Below are positions 1-6,640 of a DNA stretch of 7,435 bases, one piece after another. Position 1 is the first letter of the stretch. Each line of letters starts with the position of its first letter. Under the pieces are notes generated by a model. That model was not told where the DNA came from and did no database searches. It saw nothing but the letters and a program-made list of their open reading frames with translations. This stretch comes from Candidatus Buchananbacteria bacterium RIFCSPLOWO2_02_FULL_46_11b (GTDB lineage: Bacteria; Patescibacteriota; Patescibacteriia; Buchananbacterales; UBA6539): contig MHIR01000017.1 in the NCBI GenBank assembly GCA_001817615.1, positions 1 to 7,435 on the forward strand. The letters run 5' to 3'. A program made the translations under genes and the position numbers.

Positions 1-1767
1 AATCAAATCAAATATTTTTTTATTGGCACTTCAATTGGTTTTTTCGGCGGTAGCTTTAGTTTTTTGCCTGTTTATCATTTAGACCTATACCCAACTTTAA
101 ATTTATTAGTTTCTCTTTACCCGCCAATTGTTGCCTACGCCATCCTTCATTACCGCCTCATGGACATCCGCGTCGCGGCCAGAAGTATTTTTATTTACGC
201 TGGTATCGCCGCTTTTTCTTACGGCATCTTCTATTTCCTGACTGGGTTCTACAATTACGCCTTTGGCAGCGTTTATTCTTCCGGCGCCTATATTGCCAGT
301 CTGATTATCGCCCCGCTTTTTGTCCTTGGTTTTTACGGCATTGATAAATTGATAACCAATTTTTCCAACAAATACCTTTTCGCCGGCCTTTACAATTATC
401 AGGCCACAATCAATAAGCTCTCCCAGGAACTAAACTACCTTAATGACCTGGATCAGATTATCAATTTAATCGTTGATTCCATCAAACAAACCATGCAGCT
501 GGACCGCGCCGGGGTTTTATTAATTGATCCGCAAAGCAAACCAATTCACTATCAAATCGCCAAAGTCATCGGCTTTAACGAGCAGAACGGCATCTCATTA
601 GTTCAGGACAACTTTTTGACCAAATATCTGGAAAAGAATCAAAAGCCATTAGTCAGAGATGAGCTGGCCCTAATCGCCCGCGACGTTGAAGACCCAAAGG
701 AGAAAACCGGATTTGAAAAATTGAATAGTCATATGAAGCAGATTGAAGCTTCACTCTGCCTGCCTTTATTGAGCAACCGGCAGTTAATCGGCATAATTGT
801 TCTGGGCGCCAAGCTTTCCAACGATGCCTACACCGAAGAAGATTTGGAATTATTAAGCACCTTGTCTTACCAGGCCGGCATCGCCGTTGACAACGCCCGG
901 CTTTATAAAGAAATTCAAGATTTCAATGAAACCTTAAAACAAAAAGTTGATGAGCAAACTAAAGATATCGGCGAGAAAAATAAATATTTGCGGGAATTGC
1001 TCAATATGAAATCCGATTTTTTGCGGGTGGTCAACCACCAGCTCAACACGCCGCTCTCGGTTTTAAACGGCGCTTTTTCCCTGATTAAGGAAAAAGCCAT
1101 TAAGCCGGAAAAAGGCATGAAAATCGCCGCCGCCGGCTTAAGCCGGATCAACCAGACGGTTTCGGATTTCTGGGACGCTTACGAGCTGGAAGGCGAGAAA
1201 ATGAAGATGAATCCGGAGAAAACCGACTTGGAAGAGATCATTGACAAACTGCTGGCGGAAAAGAAAAATCTTAAACTGGCGCAAGACAGAAATCTGCGGC
1301 TGGCGGTTGAAAAACCGGATTTCAAACTGCCTTTAGTCTGGTGCGATCCCAAAAAGATTGAGCACGTCGTTTCCAATCTGTTAGACAACGCCGTGTTTTA
1401 CACGCCCAAAGGCGAGGTGGCGATAAGTTATGAATTAATTGGCAGCAAGCTCTTAAAAGTCAACATTAAAGACACCGGCGCGGGCATTGCCGCCAAAGAC
1501 AAGGAAAAATTGTTTCAGAAATTTTCCCGGGGCACCGGCGCGACCAATCTGCATCCCGACGGTTCGGGCCTGGGGCTTTACATCGCCAAAAAAATCGTTG
1601 GGGGCAATGACGGTGAATTGATTTATTCAAGCGAGGGCCTTAACCAGGGATCAACTTTCAGTTTTACCCTGCCCCTTTACCAGAACCAAAAAATCAGTTT
1701 GGAAAAGCAGGCGGAAAAAAAGATCGGCGCGCGGGAAGAAGTGACTATTTTTGAAAAAAATCTTTAA
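1..1767 (+). CDS. Membrane histidine kinase, 7TM-type N-terminus + GAF + HisKA/HATPase (5' partial)
   Basis: Sensor kinase that should autophosphorylate on His and pass phosphate to a receiver. The frame is open from base 1, and its first residues (GFFGGSFSFLPVYHLDLYP, then LYPPIVAYAILHYRLMDI) match the end of the multi-helix N-terminal region of 7TM-type kinases, so the true start lies upstream; the in-frame TTG at 64 is not it. Counting from base 1 (588 codons): hydrophobic helices about 5-20, 28-50, 59-82 and 90-112; GAF domain about 140-300; coiled coil 300-335; DHp with phospho-acceptor H346 in NHQLNTPL; N box N459-LLD-N463; G1 DTGAGI 491-496; F box around 504; G2 GSGLGL 521-526. All catalytic motifs are present. 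The residue after His is Gln rather than the usual Glu/Asp. The regulator gene follows after 11 bp, suggesting one transcript. The ligand is unknown; the GAF domain could bind a small molecule or only dimerise. Confidence 0.93.
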   Translation, partial: NQIKYFFIGTSIGFFGGSFSFLPVYHLDLYPTLNLLVSLYPPIVAYAILHYRLMDIRVAARSIFIYAGIAAFSYGIFYFLTGFYNYAFGSVYSSGAYIASLIIAPLFVLGFYGIDKLITNFSNKYLFAGLYNYQATINKLSQELNYLNDLDQIINLIVDSIKQTMQLDRAGVLLIDPQSKPIHYQIAKVIGFNEQNGISLVQDNFLTKYLEKNQKPLVRDELALIARDVEDPKEKTGFEKLNSHMKQIEASLCLPLLSNRQLIGIIVLGAKLSNDAYTEEDLELLSTLSYQAGIAVDNARLYKEIQDFNETLKQKVDEQTKDIGEKNKYLRELLNMKSDFLRVVNHQLNTPLSVLNGAFSLIKEKAIKPEKGMKIAAAGLSRINQTVSDFWDAYELEGEKMKMNPEKTDLEEIIDKLLAEKKNLKLAQDRNLRLAVEKPDFKLPLVWCDPKKIEHVVSNLLDNAVFYTPKGEVAISYELIGSKLLKVNIKDTGAGIAAKDKEKLFQKFSRGTGATNLHPDGSGLGLYIAKKIVGGNDGELIYSSEGLNQGSTFSFTLPLYQNQKISLEKQAEKKIGAREEVTIFEKNL

Positions 1768-1778
1768 TTTTTAAATTT

Positions 1779-2246
1779 ATGGCCAGAACCAACGTCATGA
1801 AATCAAATAAAGGCCGGATTCTTTTCATTGAAGACGAACATAATTTGGTTGACATGTATCATGATTACTTTTTGCAGAATGGCTATGATTTCTTGTCCGC
1901 CGCCAATATTGAAGAAGCTTTGGCGGTCACGGAATTTGAACAGCCGGACGCGGTTTTGCTTGACATCATCATTCCGAAAGAAGAGGACGGCTGGATTAAC
2001 ATGATTGCCGAGCAGGGCTATGACTACTTGGCGGCGGTTAAAAAAAATCCGAAAACCAAGGCCGTGCCGATTGTCGTTTTCACCAACCTGGACACGGAAA
2101 AAGACCGGGAAAAATGCGAACAAATGGGCGCCGCGGCTTATATTTTCAAGCGCGAGATTGAACCCCGCAAATTATTGGCCACCGTGGCGGAAATCATTAA
2201 AAAGGACCGGGAAAAGAAAAAGCTGTTTCAGGCGAATGGGACTTGA
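1779..2246 (+). CDS. Single-domain response regulator (receiver only)
   Basis: CheY-like receiver of 155 aa with no output domain, presumably phosphorylated by the kinase 11 bp upstream. Visible receiver residues: acidic pair E18-D19 in LFIEDE, phospho-acceptor D62 in VLLDIIIP, T102 in VVFTN and K124 in YIFKRE. The stretch between P66 and the helix resuming at GYDYLAAVKK is about 9-10 residues longer than the usual P-x-x-D-G-x-x-x-L spacing; the extra run contains EEDGWINMIAEQ. The ATG at 1779 has no Shine-Dalgarno sequence in its AT-rich leader. M7 (ATG at 1797) is an equally possible start, since the receiver fold begins near K11. Output must act through a partner protein or phosphorelay not visible here. 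The family call is secure; the partner is inferred from adjacency. Confidence 0.92.
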   Translation: MARTNVMKSNKGRILFIEDEHNLVDMYHDYFLQNGYDFLSAANIEEALAVTEFEQPDAVLLDIIIPKEEDGWINMIAEQGYDYLAAVKKNPKTKAVPIVVFTNLDTEKDREKCEQMGAAAYIFKREIEPRKLLATVAEIIKKDREKKKLFQANGT

Positions 2247-2277
2247 TTTATAATAACGGCAGATATAATAAATTTAT

Positions 2278-2306
2278 TTGACTAACTAAGGATAAAGTGT
2301 TATTCT
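2278..2306 (+). promoter_or_regulatory. Candidate sigma70-type promoter of rpsU
   Basis: TTGACT at 2278-2283 and TATTCT at 2301-2306 are separated by 17 bp, matching the -35 and -10 consensus at 5/6 and 4/6 positions. A start near 2313 would give a leader of about 68 nt before the rpsU GTG. An alternative upstream pair is TTGATT at 2243-2248 and a perfect TATAAT at 2264-2269 with a short 15-bp spacer; it overlaps the regulator stop codon. Either would give rpsU transcription independent of the two-component genes. Sequence match only. Confidence 0.45.
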
Positions 2307-2340
2307 AAAGAGAGAAACAAGGATAAAATTTCACTCTAAA
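2288..2340 (+). repeat. Two 22-bp imperfect direct repeats upstream of rpsU, 31-bp period
   Basis: Copy 1 (2288-2309) and copy 2 (2319-2340) both begin AAGGATAAA and end TCTAAA, with a divergent middle. The repeat distance of 31 bp is close to three helical turns, so both copies would face the same side of DNA. Copy 1 covers much of the spacer and all of the -10 of the candidate promoter; copy 2 would lie in the 5' leader. This is compatible with an operator or a duplicated leader element. No regulator is identified. Confidence 0.5.
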
Positions 2341-2362
2341 TTTTAATATTTAATCTCATCTC

Positions 2363-2372
2363 AAAGGAGGTG
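2363..2372 (+). promoter_or_regulatory. Strong Shine-Dalgarno site of rpsU
   Basis: AAAGGAGGTG is an extended anti-SD match, with GGAGG ending 10 nt before the GTG at 2381. It fixes GTG as the start. It is the strongest ribosome site in the window, where several other genes have none. Confidence 0.85.
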
Positions 2373-2380
2373 CAAACCAA

Positions 2381-2623
2381 GTGGCAGAAGTCAAAAGAAA
2401 GAAAAGCGAAACTTTTGAGAGCTTATTGCGGCGGTTTCACAAGAAATTGCAGCAAAGCGGCCGGCTGATCCAATCCCGGAAAATCCGTTTTTACGAGCCG
2501 CCCAAAAGCCGGACCAAAATAAAACGGGAAGCTTTAAGGCGCAAAGAAATCACGGTCAAGCGGGAATATCTCAAAAAAATCGGCAAATTAAAAGAGGAGA
2601 AATCATCTCCTTCTTATCGTTAA
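2381..2623 (+). CDS. rpsU: Small ribosomal subunit protein bS21
   Basis: Component of the 30S subunit located near the anti-Shine-Dalgarno end of 16S rRNA; in well-studied bacteria it promotes initiation on mRNAs. The 80-aa basic protein has the family core: FESLLRRFHKKLQQSGRL corresponds to the conserved 'F..ALRRFKR....G.L' segment and is followed by RKIRFYEPP, the 'RRREFYEKP' motif, then a Lys/Arg-rich helical tail of about 35 residues. Length is slightly above the usual 60-70 aa. It starts with GTG behind a very strong SD site and probably has its own promoter. It follows the two-component pair by 134 bp, with the GC-rich hexamer palindrome downstream. Identification is confident from the motif order. 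Confidence 0.93.
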   Translation: MAEVKRKKSETFESLLRRFHKKLQQSGRLIQSRKIRFYEPPKSRTKIKREALRRKEITVKREYLKKIGKLKEEKSSPSYR

Positions 2624-2704
2624 ACTTATAATTGAGAGCGTTGATTAATTGTTTTTAACAGTTTTGACTGATTTCATGTTTATCTTAATCTTAGTTTAGC
2701 TTGG

Positions 2705-2839
2705 TAGAAGCGGATATACGCGGATTAAAACGCAGATAGACGCGGATATTTGTAAATTTTTTCAGGTAATTTGAATAATTTGCCATTGAATATTGATTCC
2801 GCGTTGATCCGCGTATATATCTGCGTTAATCCGCTTCTA
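2705..2839. repeat. Palindromic array of eight GCGGAT/GCAGAT-type hexamers
   Basis: Left arm (2705-2750): TAGAA followed by GCGGAT, GCGGAT, GCAGAT, GCGGAT starting at 2710, 2720, 2732 and 2742. Right arm (2797-2839, inverted): TTCCGC, ATCCGC, ATCTGC, ATCCGC starting at 2797, 2807, 2819 and 2829, then TTCTA. Both arms have unit spacings of 10, 12 and 10 bp, and their outer 11 bp (TAGAAGCGGAT) are a perfect inverted repeat around an AT-rich centre of about 45 bp. The GCAGAT unit is third from the outside in the left arm and second in the right, so the arms are not a simple copy of each other. The rest of the gene-free stretch 2624-2913 is AT-rich and shows no terminator or coding frame I can support. 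Confidence 0.85.
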
Positions 2840-2913
2840 TCCCGCTAGATTAAACCAAAGTTTAAACTTAGATAATCCATTATAAATAGTTATTCAACAG
2901 CCTAAATCTCAAA

Positions 2914-3369
2914 ATGGAGGTAAAAAAACAGTTAGAAAGCGATTTTCTCCAGGCATTCAAAGGCAAGAATGAACTGGCGGTTTTGGTATTGCGCCAAATA
3001 AAGACCGCCTTAACCAATGCCGAGATCGCCAAAAACCGGCAGGCCTTAACCGAAGAGGAAGCGATTAAAGTCATAAAAAGCGAGGTTAAAAGGCGCAAGG
3101 ATTCGGCAGCTTTGTATATTCAAGGCGGCCGGCCGGAATTGGCGGATAAAGAAAACAAGGAAATTGAAATCCTCGCCAAATATCTGCCCGCGGATTTGGG
3201 CGAGGATGTAATTATCAAAAAAATCGCCGAAATTATCAGCCAAACCGGGGCTTTGGGCCCGCCGGACACCGGCAAAGTTATGGGTTTGGTCATGAAAGCC
3301 CTGGCCGGGCAGGCGGACGGGAATGTGGTGTCAAGGTTAGTTAAAGAGGAATTGGGGAAAATCAAGTAG
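2914..3369 (+). CDS. yqeY: GatB/YqeY domain-containing protein
   Basis: Stand-alone member of the YqeY family, which resembles the C-terminal tail domain of the GatB subunit of the tRNA-dependent amidotransferase; its own function is not settled, though a tRNA-related role is usually assumed. At 151 aa it has normal family length. Visible landmarks in order: VLRQIKTALTNAEI (about 25-38), the helix ending in VKRRKDSAALYIQGGRPEL, EIEILAKYLPADL, and the C-terminal DTGKVMGLVMKAL, matching the family 'D.GKVM..VM' signature. The ATG at 2914 agrees with the family N-terminus. No Shine-Dalgarno lies upstream; instead GGAGGT sits at 2916-2921, overlapping the start codon and codons 2-3. Intergenic repeats flank it on both sides, so it is probably transcribed alone. 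Confidence 0.92.
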   Translation: MEVKKQLESDFLQAFKGKNELAVLVLRQIKTALTNAEIAKNRQALTEEEAIKVIKSEVKRRKDSAALYIQGGRPELADKENKEIEILAKYLPADLGEDVIIKKIAEIISQTGALGPPDTGKVMGLVMKALAGQADGNVVSRLVKEELGKIK

Positions 3370-3415
3370 ATTTTGTGGTTAATAAAGTTTAAGCGGATTA
3401 AAAGGTTAAAATTAC

Positions 3416-3609
3416 AAGCACCAAATTTCAAATTCCAAACGCTATCCGAAGAGGTTTTGAATTTTGGTCATTGTAATTTGCCTGCCCGCCATGCCGTTTA
3501 CATTTTTTGTAGATAAATCCGTTAAAATCGGATTAAAATGTTTATTAAATAATCCAAGGCAATGGCGAGGCAGGCGGGTTTGGAATTTGTGATTTGGAAT
3601 TTGGTGCTT
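3416..3609. repeat. Host A: AAGCACCAAATT-bounded inverted-repeat element, interrupted
   Basis: The ends are a perfect 12-bp inverted repeat: AAGCACCAAATT at 3416-3427 and AATTTGGTGCTT at 3598-3609. Further in, CAAATTCCAAAC at 3429-3440 pairs with G(3480) joined to TTTGGAATTTG (3579-3589), but only if the 98 bp at 3481-3578 are removed. Between the arms lies a TTTTGAATTTTGGTCATTG-type segment. From memory, 'caaattccaaa...ggtgctt' elements recur between genes of many uncultivated bacteria; I cannot verify that here. Remaining parts of the gene-free stretch 3370-3715: 3370-3415 contains an isolated GCGGATTAAAA (3393-3403) identical to part of the hexamer array, and 3610-3700 is AT-rich leader. 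Confidence 0.75.
3481..3578 (-). mobile_element. 98-bp GC-capped MITE-like element, copy 1 (inserted in host A)
   Basis: One end is CCTGCCCGCCATGCCGTT (3481-3498); the other is GGCAATGGCGAGGCAGGCGGG-like (3558-3578). They pair as imperfect inverted repeats with two single-base bulges, so the ends are distinguishable. The 60-bp core is AT-rich and holds its own hairpin, AATCCG (3516-3521) with CGGATT (3529-3534), itself flanked by CATTTT and AAAATG. The inverse of this sequence matches the termini of the element at 6670-6766, with almost the same length. Removing it restores the palindromic pairing of host A. It has no coding capacity, so any movement would need a transposase supplied in trans. 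Strand is arbitrary, set opposite to copy 2. Confidence 0.65.
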
Positions 3610-3700
3610 AAGGCCGTTAAATATCACCAAGATGTTTATTTATAAAACTTGATAGATTTTGCAAGACAAATCATTTTATTTAAAATATTTATTTCAATAA

Positions 3701-3707
3701 AAAGGAG
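3701..3707 (+). promoter_or_regulatory. Shine-Dalgarno site of the 957-aa protein gene
   Basis: AAAGGAG ends 8 nt before the ATG at 3716, the ideal distance, and settles that start. The preceding 90 bases are strongly AT-rich. A TTGATA at 3649-3654 could be a -35, but no convincing -10 lies at the right spacing. Confidence 0.75.
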
Positions 3708-3715
3708 AAACATTT

Positions 3716-6589
3716 ATGAATAAAACAAAGAAATTTAAAGGTTTGCGAAATTTTCAAAGCCGTAAAGCCGCCAAGTATTTTTTAACGCTGGCGGTTTTAT
3801 TTTTGGCTCTGGCCGGCCCGGCTTCGGCTTTAGATGTCGGCCTGCAATACGGCACCTATACGGGCCTGGGCACCCAGGATATCCGCGTCACGGTCATGCG
3901 CATCGTCCAGATATTTTTGGGCTTAGTCGGCCTGATTGCCCTGATTTTGGTGATTTACGCCGGCTACATGTATATGACTTCGGCCGGCAATGTCGAAAAA
4001 ATTGAGATGGCTAAAAAAACCCTGAAAAACGCGGCCATCGGCCTGTTTATCATCTTTTTCGCTTTTGCCATTGTCAGCTTTATTATCGGGGTTTTAACCG
4101 GCGCTTTGGGCGGCGGCGGGGGACAACCGCCGTCGGGTCCGCCGACCGGCTGTGAAAATTGCGGCTATCTGGGCGGCGGCATTATTGAAAGCGTTTATCC
4201 TTTGCCTAACGCCAAAGAAGTGGCCAGAAATACCAGCCTGATGGTGACTTTCAAAGTGCCGATGGATCCCGGCACGATAATTGGCAACGCGCCGGCAACT
4301 TGCAGTCCGGCCAGTCCTTGTTCGGGCAATTTAGTGTCAAACAACGTCAAAATTTATGAAATCAGCAAGACGGACGCCGGCAAACTTGGCGACACGGATG
4401 TTTTGGCTTCCAGCCCGGACGGCAGAACTTTTGTTTTCCGCCCGGTAAATTATTTGGGCGACGGCATAAATAACGTCTGGTATGCGGTTAAACTGACCAA
4501 TGGCATTGAAAAAGACAATAATGAAAGCGCTTTTCCGGGCGCCGGCGGCAGTTTTACCTGGCGTTTTGAAATCGGCTCGTTTTTGGATCTGGATCCCGCG
4601 GCCATAAGCAATGTTTTTCCCCGGCCGGATGATTTAAGCGACAGCTATTCTACCACCGCGGCCGTGCAAGCCGAAGGGAAAATTACGGTTACCGCCCAGC
4701 CGAATTTCGCCGAAGCCGCGGCGGTAACCGAAATTGTCAAAGAAGTCGGCCCCAATCTGACAATCGCCGGCAATTATAATTGCCTGATTGACACCTTGGT
4801 TTGCATTTCTTATGAAGCAAGCGCCTTTGCGGTTACTCCCAGAACCGGAGCGGATTGTTCTTCCGGCGCCAGTTCCGGCCATGGTTTTGTGGTTAATCCA
4901 GTTATCACTAACGGCGCGCTTAATCTCGGCTGCGGCTTAATCGCCAATTTCAGCGGCCTGCCGGCCCCGGAAACCGCCGGCAATCTCTGGCATTTCAAGG
5001 CGATTGCCGCCAAAACCGCCGATACTTTGACGGTTGATTCCAAAAGATACACTTTTGTCAATGCGCCGACCGCGCCGGGCGACGGCAAAATTCAAGTAAG
5101 CACGAGTTTAGCCAATACGGCCACCGCGATTGCCGGTAAAATCCAATTGGATACCAATAGTTTGGGCGTGAATGCTTTTGCGGCCGGCAAAGATGTCACT
5201 TTAACCGCTAAAGTGGCCGGGATTTCAGGCAATGCTATTCCCATAAGCGCCAGCGGCAATTGGGCGGCAGTCACGCGGATGCAGGGCGGCGCGCCGTTTT
5301 CTTACAGGCCGACAACCCAAGACGCGCCCGACCAGCCGCGCAACGCGGTTGTCAGCCTGACTTTCAGCGAGCCGATTAATGTTTCCGAAGCAACCGCCGA
5401 TACCGTCAAGGTGGAATATGACAATGGCGGCGCCTGGACGCCGGTTTTGGGCAAATATTTATACAGCAACAATTATCAGACCGTGGAATTTTTGTCCGAC
5501 AATGCCTGCACGGACGGCAGCGGCAATCCAATTATTAATTCCTGCGGAGAGAAAATTTACTGCCTGCCGACGATTGAGCCGGCGCCTTACAAAGCCACTC
5601 ATTACCGCGTGACGGTTAAAGCCGGCTTGTTAAAAACCTGTACGGCTGATTCGGAATGTCTTGATCAGAATTATAAAATTTGCGCTGATTTGTCCGGCGG
5701 CGGCAAAGCCTGTCAAATGCAGTCAGGCGGCCAGCCGGTGGCTTTTTATCCTGAAGCTCACGAGACCGCGCCGCTTGGCATTGTTGACGCGGCCAATAAT
5801 TCCTTTAACGGCAATAAAAACACTTACATTTTTAACAATAAAACTTTCGGCCAAGCCGAGGGGCCAAAAGAGCAAAGCAGTTGGGAACCTTATAGCTTAA
5901 ATGATAAAGCCGCTAATACCGGCGATGATTTGGTCTGGGAGTTTTATATCAATAAAAATATTGATCTGGCCGGGCCGGCCGTGGAAACCATCCAGCCCAA
6001 TATTGTGGAAGCTAATATCAGCCTGACGGCGCCGGCCACGGCCGAGTTCAAAGAGCTTCTAATGTCAGCCACCTTAAAGCCGGGCAGCAATTACCGCGAC
6101 GGCCAGTGCTCTTGCGCCGCGGATGACCAGTGTCCGGCCGGCCAAACCTGCGATTCGGCAATCAGCAAGTGCAAGAGTTCGGAGGGAGAACAAGCCTATT
6201 GCCTGGAAGACAAAGAATGCCCAAAGGTTAGCGGCCAGACGCCCCAGTGCGTCAATAAAAAATACGTCAGCTTAATCAACCGCTCCGCCTGGCAGGTGGG
6301 CTGGTGGGTGGCGCAGGCGGGCATTGATACAAGCTCGCCTCTGGACGAATACGCCGATAAAACCAAAGCTTATTTGGAACATACCCGTTTGGCCGAAATC
6401 ACCAATTACGGCGCCGAGCTGGGTTCGGGCATTAAAGACATTTACCAGAATTGCTTTTTGCCGTCCGAAGGGCCGGGCAAGGATTCAGCTCCGGTTTGCG
6501 GCACGGATGCCGGCAAGCCTTATTGCTGCAACGGCGCGCCGATGGATAAAGCGGCTTGGGCAGGGTCGGAGTGTTTTACGGGGTATTAG
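3716..6589 (+). CDS. Secreted pilin-like (T4SS_pilin-type) protein with Ig-like, phage-like and Cys-rich modules
   Basis: Large cell-surface protein of 957 aa; molecular role unknown. Order: basic N-terminus and signal peptide with likely cleavage after A38 (GPASA|LD); a conserved GLQYGTYTGLG segment (42-52); two membrane helices about 63-87 and 106-128 around a short TSAGNVEKIEMAKK loop, the layout of the T4SS_pilin/TrbC-VirB2-like family; a Gly/Pro linker (132-145); a Big_5-type Ig-like domain 156-286; a Cys-containing domain about 294-432; a module at 434-524 resembling a phage structural-protein repeat; a second Ig-like domain from 531 ending near WEFYI (about 740), with CxxDxxC insertions from C642; a Cys-rich stretch C798-C845; and a Trp/Cys-rich tail with C913, C928, C937-C938 and C953. 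The TAG stop follows a plausible Cys-rich tail. A paralogue begins 355 bp downstream. The helices probably anchor the protein in the membrane and the rest faces outward. Confidence 0.85.
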   Translation: MNKTKKFKGLRNFQSRKAAKYFLTLAVLFLALAGPASALDVGLQYGTYTGLGTQDIRVTVMRIVQIFLGLVGLIALILVIYAGYMYMTSAGNVEKIEMAKKTLKNAAIGLFIIFFAFAIVSFIIGVLTGALGGGGGQPPSGPPTGCENCGYLGGGIIESVYPLPNAKEVARNTSLMVTFKVPMDPGTIIGNAPATCSPASPCSGNLVSNNVKIYEISKTDAGKLGDTDVLASSPDGRTFVFRPVNYLGDGINNVWYAVKLTNGIEKDNNESAFPGAGGSFTWRFEIGSFLDLDPAAISNVFPRPDDLSDSYSTTAAVQAEGKITVTAQPNFAEAAAVTEIVKEVGPNLTIAGNYNCLIDTLVCISYEASAFAVTPRTGADCSSGASSGHGFVVNPVITNGALNLGCGLIANFSGLPAPETAGNLWHFKAIAAKTADTLTVDSKRYTFVNAPTAPGDGKIQVSTSLANTATAIAGKIQLDTNSLGVNAFAAGKDVTLTAKVAGISGNAIPISASGNWAAVTRMQGGAPFSYRPTTQDAPDQPRNAVVSLTFSEPINVSEATADTVKVEYDNGGAWTPVLGKYLYSNNYQTVEFLSDNACTDGSGNPIINSCGEKIYCLPTIEPAPYKATHYRVTVKAGLLKTCTADSECLDQNYKICADLSGGGKACQMQSGGQPVAFYPEAHETAPLGIVDAANNSFNGNKNTYIFNNKTFGQAEGPKEQSSWEPYSLNDKAANTGDDLVWEFYINKNIDLAGPAVETIQPNIVEANISLTAPATAEFKELLMSATLKPGSNYRDGQCSCAADDQCPAGQTCDSAISKCKSSEGEQAYCLEDKECPKVSGQTPQCVNKKYVSLINRSAWQVGWWVAQAGIDTSSPLDEYADKTKAYLEHTRLAEITNYGAELGSGIKDIYQNCFLPSEGPGKDSAPVCGTDAGKPYCCNGAPMDKAAWAGSECFTGY

Positions 6590-6640
6590 GGCAGTTATTA
6601 AACAAGATTGGGGCTTTGAATTAAAAAAACAAATAAAAAT

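Noticed and set aside
64..1767. Kinase starting at TTG 64
   Set aside because: The frame is open back to base 1, and the upstream residues continue a recognisable membrane segment, so the start is outside the window.
2705..2839. CRISPR-like array
   Set aside because: Units are only 6 bp with 4-6 bp gaps and the array inverts in the middle; there are no spacers and no cas genes.
2871..2890. Promoter -10 TATAAA before yqeY
   Set aside because: No -35-like hexamer at suitable spacing; such A/T hexamers are expected by chance in this AT-rich leader.
3120..3431. Minus-strand open frame antisense to yqeY
   Set aside because: Lies opposite a well-conserved gene and its translation resembles no family I know.
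3649..3686. Promoter TTGATA...TAAAAT before the 957-aa gene
   Set aside because: The best -10 (3681-3686) is 26 bp from the -35, and the sequence at 17 bp spacing is a poor match.
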